Of a DNA stretch of 9,532 nt, positions 7,073-9,532 are shown one piece after another (the stretch's first letter is position 1; every line of letters begins with the position of its first letter). The notes under the pieces were generated by a model, which was not told the origin of the DNA, ran no database searches, and saw nothing but the letters and a program-made list of their open reading frames with translations. Origin of the DNA: Candidatus Rokuibacteriota bacterium (GTDB lineage: Bacteria > Methylomirabilota > Methylomirabilia > Rokubacteriales > CSP1-6); contig QHSM01000383.1 of the NCBI GenBank assembly GCA_003221595.1, positions 1 to 9,532 on the forward strand, in the 5' to 3' direction. The position numbers and the translations under genes are program-made.

Positions 7073-8049
7073 CGGATCCTCACGGCGCAGACCGCCTCGG
7101 CGACGGGCTCGAACTCGTACTTGTACTGCTCCTCACCCCGGAGGAAATCGAAGGTCCGCCGGCCCCGCGATATCGCGTCACGCACGAGCTGGGCGAGCAG
7201 CACCACCCCGGGGGACAGCGCGGCGCGCTCGGGGTCGAACCCGGAGTTGTAGAGGCCGACCGTGCCGTCCCATTCGATCGTGACGAAGGCGGCGATGGGG
7301 CCCGCCGGCGTGTCCAGGAACCAGAGACGGCACGCCTCGCGCTCCGCGAACGCGATGAGGACGCGGCGAAAGAACCGCTCCATGCGCTCGTCCATGAAGC
7401 GCGCCTTGCCCGTCCGGGACCGCCGGTGCAGATCGAGAAACTCGCCGAGTCGCGCTTGGATCTCCGCCGGCGCCCGCGCCGACGACACTCGGGCGTCGGG
7501 GGCGTCGCGTTCGAGGCGTCGGGTCTTGCGCATGAGCTCGTGACGGTGCTTTCCGGAGAGGCTGGCGAGGTAGGCTTCCCACGAGGACGGCAGAGCGAGG
7601 ACGGGACATCGCTCTTCCACGGTCACCGACGCGACGAGGCCGCACGCGGCGGCGAGCTGGGTGAGCGACGTGGCGGTCGGCGAGGCCGCCGGCACGGCGT
7701 GCAGCTCCCACTCGACGCGCTCGCCCGACCGGGACTGGAGCAGCGCCATCCACGCCTCTTCCTCGCGCCCAGGCACCGCAATCAGATCGAGATAGTCGGA
7801 AACCTCGGCGCCGCCCAGGAGCTGCAGCGTGCCGGGCGCGGACTCGTAGAGCGGCAGGAGCGCAACCAGCCCATCGGATCCGTCGTGCACGCAGTGGATC
7901 GCGAGCCGGCGGCCCTCCGCGAAGACGCGCGCCCACTCGCGCTGCCATGCCCAGGAGAGGAATGGGGACCGGAGCCGGGTGGCCGCCACGAGGGCGTCCC
8001 ATCCGGAAGCCCCCACCGCTTCGAGGCGGTCGTGGACGAGGACTTTCAT
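7069..8049 (-). CDS. GNAT-fold acyltransferase, BioF2/CelD-like (Acetyltransf_6)
   Basis: Predicted cytoplasmic acyltransferase of 326 residues. The N-terminal half begins around SGWDALVA and SPFLSWAWQREWARVF (about 15-44), a pattern common to CelD/BcsL-type proteins. The C-terminal GNAT domain (about 155-315) has SGKHRHELMRKTRRLE (165-180), and the family hallmark DFLRGEEQYKYEF at 301-313. No signal peptide or membrane segment is seen. Such proteins often sit in polysaccharide or lipid-modification loci, where they N- or O-acylate a sugar or add an amino acid in a FemAB-like manner. The substrate here is not known. The ATG at 8049 follows the stop of the zinc ribbon gene by 4 nt, and its own stop overlaps the glycosyltransferase start. 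The context suggests acylation of the same glycan the glycosyltransferase builds, which is inference. Confidence 0.88.
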   Translation of the reverse strand: MKVLVHDRLEAVGASGWDALVAATRLRSPFLSWAWQREWARVFAEGRRLAIHCVHDGSDGLVALLPLYESAPGTLQLLGGAEVSDYLDLIAVPGREEEAWMALLQSRSGERVEWELHAVPAASPTATSLTQLAAACGLVASVTVEERCPVLALPSSWEAYLASLSGKHRHELMRKTRRLERDAPDARVSSARAPAEIQARLGEFLDLHRRSRTGKARFMDERMERFFRRVLIAFAEREACRLWFLDTPAGPIAAFVTIEWDGTVGLYNSGFDPERAALSPGVVLLAQLVRDAISRGRRTFDFLRGEEQYKYEFEPVAEAVCAVRIR

Positions 8050-8053
8050 GGGG

Positions 8054-8431
8054 TCACTGATCGTCGGATGCGTCCGAGGCGGCAGGGGATTCGCCCTCCC
8101 CCTCCCCGGCCGTCTCGCCCTCCGCCACCGCCTCGTCCATGGCCGACTCGAAATCGTCGCCGAGATCGTCCCCGAACTCCCGGCCCATCTTCTTCATGAA
8201 GCGGGCGACGCTCGCCGGATTGTTCTCGTCGAGATCCCCGAAGCTCGGAGACTCGGCGAGGGCGTCCAGCCGGGCGTCCTCCGACTTCACCGTCGCGAAA
8301 CGGGACATCAGGCGGGACAGGGCCGAGCCGCCGCAGACGGGACACACGGGAGAGGCCGCCGCCGACGGCCGCAGCACGAGGAGGCTGACGCGCTTGCGAC
8401 AGTCGCGGCAATCGTACTCGTAGATCGGCAT
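8054..8431 (-). CDS. FmdB-family zinc ribbon protein
   Basis: Small protein of 125 residues whose N-terminus is the FmdB/Zn-ribbon_8 module: MPIYEYDC, then CxxC at 8 and 11 and CPVCG with cysteines at 30 and 33, able to bind one zinc ion. The family is named after a putative regulator of formamidase/amidase expression in a methylotroph, but most members have no proven role. After the ribbon comes RLMSRF, common in the family, then NNPASVARFMKKMGREFG (71-87), an expected FmdB segment. The last 40 residues form an acidic, glycine/serine/alanine-rich tail that is probably disordered. The ATG at 8431 has no Shine-Dalgarno and sits 7 nt after a good -10 element, so the mRNA may be leaderless. It heads the set that continues into the acyltransferase and glycosyltransferase. 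Confidence 0.93.
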   Translation of the reverse strand: MPIYEYDCRDCRKRVSLLVLRPSAAASPVCPVCGGSALSRLMSRFATVKSEDARLDALAESPSFGDLDENNPASVARFMKKMGREFGDDLGDDFESAMDEAVAEGETAGEGEGESPAASDASDDQ

Positions 8432-8438
8432 CGCGCCG

Positions 8439-8467
8439 ATTCTAGCATGCGTCTCCGAGCGTGCCCG
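8439..8467 (-). promoter_or_regulatory. Extended -10 promoter of the zinc ribbon gene cluster
   Basis: On the minus strand TGCTAGAAT (8439-8447) is a near-consensus -10 (TAGAAT, 5 of 6) with the extended TG. A poor -35, CGGGCA (8462-8467), lies 17 bp upstream, as tolerated by extended -10 promoters. Initiation 7-8 nt downstream would fall at about 8431-8432, on the ATG itself. It lies in the divergent intergenic region next to a dyad at 8471-8490. Confidence 0.55.
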
Positions 8468-8470
8468 ACC

Positions 8471-8490
8471 GTGTCAGCTTGACCTGTCAC
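8471..8490. promoter_or_regulatory. Imperfect 20-bp dyad, candidate operator in the divergent intergenic region
   Basis: GTGTCAGCTTGACCTGTCAC has 7 of 10 base pairs symmetrical about its centre (GTG.CAG.T and A.CTG.CAC). It also contains closely spaced GTCA/TGAC half-sites: GTCA-gct-TGAC and TGAC-ct-GTCA. It would sit at about -40 to -60 relative to the leftward promoter and about 100 bp before the rightward small gene, a normal place for a regulator to act on one or both. No regulator gene is seen in the window. Chance is not excluded. Confidence 0.4.
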
Positions 8491-8589
8491 AGGGCGAAGA
8501 TGTCAGAGTGCTCGGCATTTTCCTTCTCGGAAAGCTCGACAAGACGAAGGCTTGCGCGCGGCACCGCTCTTGCTCCGACTGGGGCCGCC

Positions 8590-8814
8590 ATGAGAAAGAT
8601 TCCGGCTGACACGCGGGATACGAGACAGCGGGCGGATCGAGAGCGTCGCCTCTCGGACCACATGGCGTCGGCGACACGGTCGCTGCGCGCCGAACGCGAC
8701 CGTCTGGCGAAGCGCCTGGCCGACCTCGAGCGGCAGCTCGCCAACCTGGCCGCCCGGCTCGACTCCCCTTCAGCCTTCGTTACACCGGGAGATTCCGGAC
8801 AGCCCCGACCCTGA
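8590..8814 (+). CDS. Small predicted coiled-coil protein, unknown function
   Basis: Seventy-four residues from the ATG at 8590, the only plus-strand gene proposed. I do not recognise a family. Residues 1-30 are very arginine-rich and charged. Residues 32-57 form a clear leucine zipper: Leu at 32, 39, 43, 46, 50, 53 and 57 in a 3-4 spacing, with Arg, Lys, Glu and Asp between. The C-terminal 17 residues are proline/glycine-rich. Codon third positions become strongly G/C in the zipper part, as in real genes here. The frame is open to 8461 and ATGs at 8461 and 8500 are alternatives, but the added residues look unlike coding sequence. No convincing ribosome binding site is seen. The 3' end overlaps the convergent methyltransferase gene by 35 bp. 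It could instead be an antisense open frame. Confidence 0.45.
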   Translation: MRKIPADTRDTRQRADRERRLSDHMASATRSLRAERDRLAKRLADLERQLANLAARLDSPSAFVTPGDSGQPRP

Positions 8815-9532
8815 TCGCCTCTCCCCGCCGTGCCAGGCGCACGAGCGGGAGCAGCACCTCCAGCCCGAGCTTCAGCACGCCGTAGACCGCACGCGACTCG
8901 CCCACGCCGGCCAGCCGGTTCCAACCACGATCGCGCAGGAGCGCGGACAGGCTCCACAGATATGTTCGCGGCTTCGCCTGGTGCCGGCTCCACACGACGC
9001 GCCCGCCCGCTTTCCTGACCACCGTCTCGAGCGTAGCCGGGGTGAAGTGCGAGAGATGACGCGGCAGCTCGAGGCCGGACCACGCCCGCCCGAAGAAAGA
9101 TGCGCCGAGCCCGCCCGCGTTCGGGACCTCGACGATCAGGAGCCCGCCGGGCGCGAGCCAATCGAGCATGCGGCGGGCGACCGCCACGGGATCGGGGACG
9201 TGCTCGAGGACGTGGAACGCCGTCACCACGTCGAAGCGGCCCGGCCCGATGGGCGCGGAGAGGATATCGCCGATGTAGACCTCGTCGCTGAACCGCCGGG
9301 CCATCGCCGCCGCCGCGTCGTCCATCTCGATACCGGAAACCTGCCAGCCCAGCTCGCGCGCGACACCGAGCGCCGCGCCCGAGCCGCATCCCACGTCGAG
9401 ATAGCGGCCGGCGCCTCGCCACGGCGGACAGCTCCACCGGATCCGTCGCAGGATCGGGCGCGCTCGGAGCCGCGTGAGGACCGAGGCGTGCTCGTCCCGG
9501 AAAGCCCGGTAGCCGAGCCCGCTCGCCAGCGC
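8780..9532 (-). CDS. Class I SAM-dependent methyltransferase (Methyltransf_23-like), 5' partial
   Basis: The reading frame is open from the right edge to the TAA at 8780, giving 250 visible residues; the true start is outside the window. An internal GTG at 9394 falls inside motif I and is not the start. Counting from the edge, motif I is YLDVGCGSG at 44-52 (SAM-binding glycine loop), followed by the acidic end of strand 2 in SGIEMDD. Then come FDVVTAFHVLEHVPDP, the motif II/post-II region with the His-Glu-His pattern, LAPGGLLIVEVPN, and RHLSHFTPATLETVVRKAG near the C-terminus. These are typical of Methyltransf_23 enzymes, which methylate sugars, lipids, quinone precursors or other small molecules. 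Upstream residues GYRAFRDEH fit the usual N-terminal lead-in. Its 3' end converges on the small plus-strand gene. Near envelope-type genes, a glycan or lipid substrate is possible but unproven. Confidence 0.92.
   Translation of the reverse strand, partial: ALASGLGYRAFRDEHASVLTRLRARPILRRIRWSCPPWRGAGRYLDVGCGSGAALGVARELGWQVSGIEMDDAAAAMARRFSDEVYIGDILSAPIGPGRFDVVTAFHVLEHVPDPVAVARRMLDWLAPGGLLIVEVPNAGGLGASFFGRAWSGLELPRHLSHFTPATLETVVRKAGGRVVWSRHQAKPRTYLWSLSALLRDRGWNRLAGVGESRAVYGVLKLGLEVLLPLVRLARRGEAIRVGAVRNLPV

Noticed and set aside
5822..7252. A 476-codon plus-strand open frame opposite the glycosyltransferase
   Set aside because: Antisense shadow with biased composition and no domain. The minus strand has full GT4 motifs.
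8487..8591. A 34-codon minus-strand frame ending in ELSEKENAEHSDIFAL
   Set aside because: The residue composition looks protein-like, but the frame is very short, overlaps the proposed small plus-strand gene start and the dyad, and has no ribosome binding site I could trust.
8740..8800. Possible bidirectional terminator between the convergent genes
   Set aside because: GC-rich partial inverted repeats occur here, but there is no T-run on either strand and the region codes for the zipper and the methyltransferase end.
1..9532. CRISPR array, tRNA/rRNA, insertion sequence, prophage or toxin-antitoxin genes
   Set aside because: No spaced short repeats, cloverleaf, rRNA-like sequence, terminal inverted repeats, transposase/integrase motif or recognisable toxin-antitoxin pair was seen on either strand.

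Overview
The window is GC-rich DNA with strong G/C preference at third codon positions. All but one of its genes lie on the minus strand, so they read right to left. The gene set (oligopeptide/dipeptide-type ABC importer with secreted binding proteins, FmdB-family zinc ribbon, MshA-like glycosyltransferase, BioF2-type acetyltransferase) fits a GC-rich bacterium from soil, sediment or subsurface. Lineages rich in such importers, such as Rokubacteria/Methylomirabilota or Deltaproteobacteria-like groups, are possible, but this is inference and nothing here fixes the taxon.

Layout, right to left: (1) 9532-8780, a class I SAM-dependent methyltransferase whose N-terminus lies beyond the right edge. 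(2) 8590-8814 on the plus strand, a small predicted coiled-coil protein that converges on and overlaps the methyltransferase 3' end. (3) 8432-8589, a 158-bp divergent intergenic region with an extended -10 promoter reading left and a 20-bp imperfect dyad. (4) 8431-5816, a tight set of three genes: an FmdB-family zinc ribbon protein, a BioF2/CelD-type (Acetyltransf_6) acyltransferase and a GT4 glycosyltransferase. The spacings are 4 nt and a GTGA overlap, so they look like one transcript for a cell-envelope or glycan function. (5) 5784-3869, the two ATPases of a peptide/nickel-class ABC importer (DppD-like then DppF-like), joined by a GTGA overlap. (6) 3868-3772, a 97-bp gap with a recognisable promoter and a strong ribosome binding site. 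(7) 3771-578, two tandem paralogous substrate-binding proteins. (8) 561-1, the first permease (DppB-like), cut by the left edge. The DppC-like permease is expected beyond it.

The importer should work as follows: lipid-free or periplasmic binding proteins capture a solute, the permease pair passes it through the membrane, and the ATPase pair supplies energy. The most notable anomaly is that the DppF-like ATPase lacks 24 residues in frame, which removes the H-loop (switch histidine) region. Other points of interest are the duplicated binding-protein genes with patchy DNA near-identity, the internal promoter ahead of them, an apparently leaderless promoter for the zinc ribbon gene, and the divergent dyad. 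I saw no RNA gene, CRISPR array, insertion sequence, phage gene or defence system, and most of the window is ordinary metabolism and transport.
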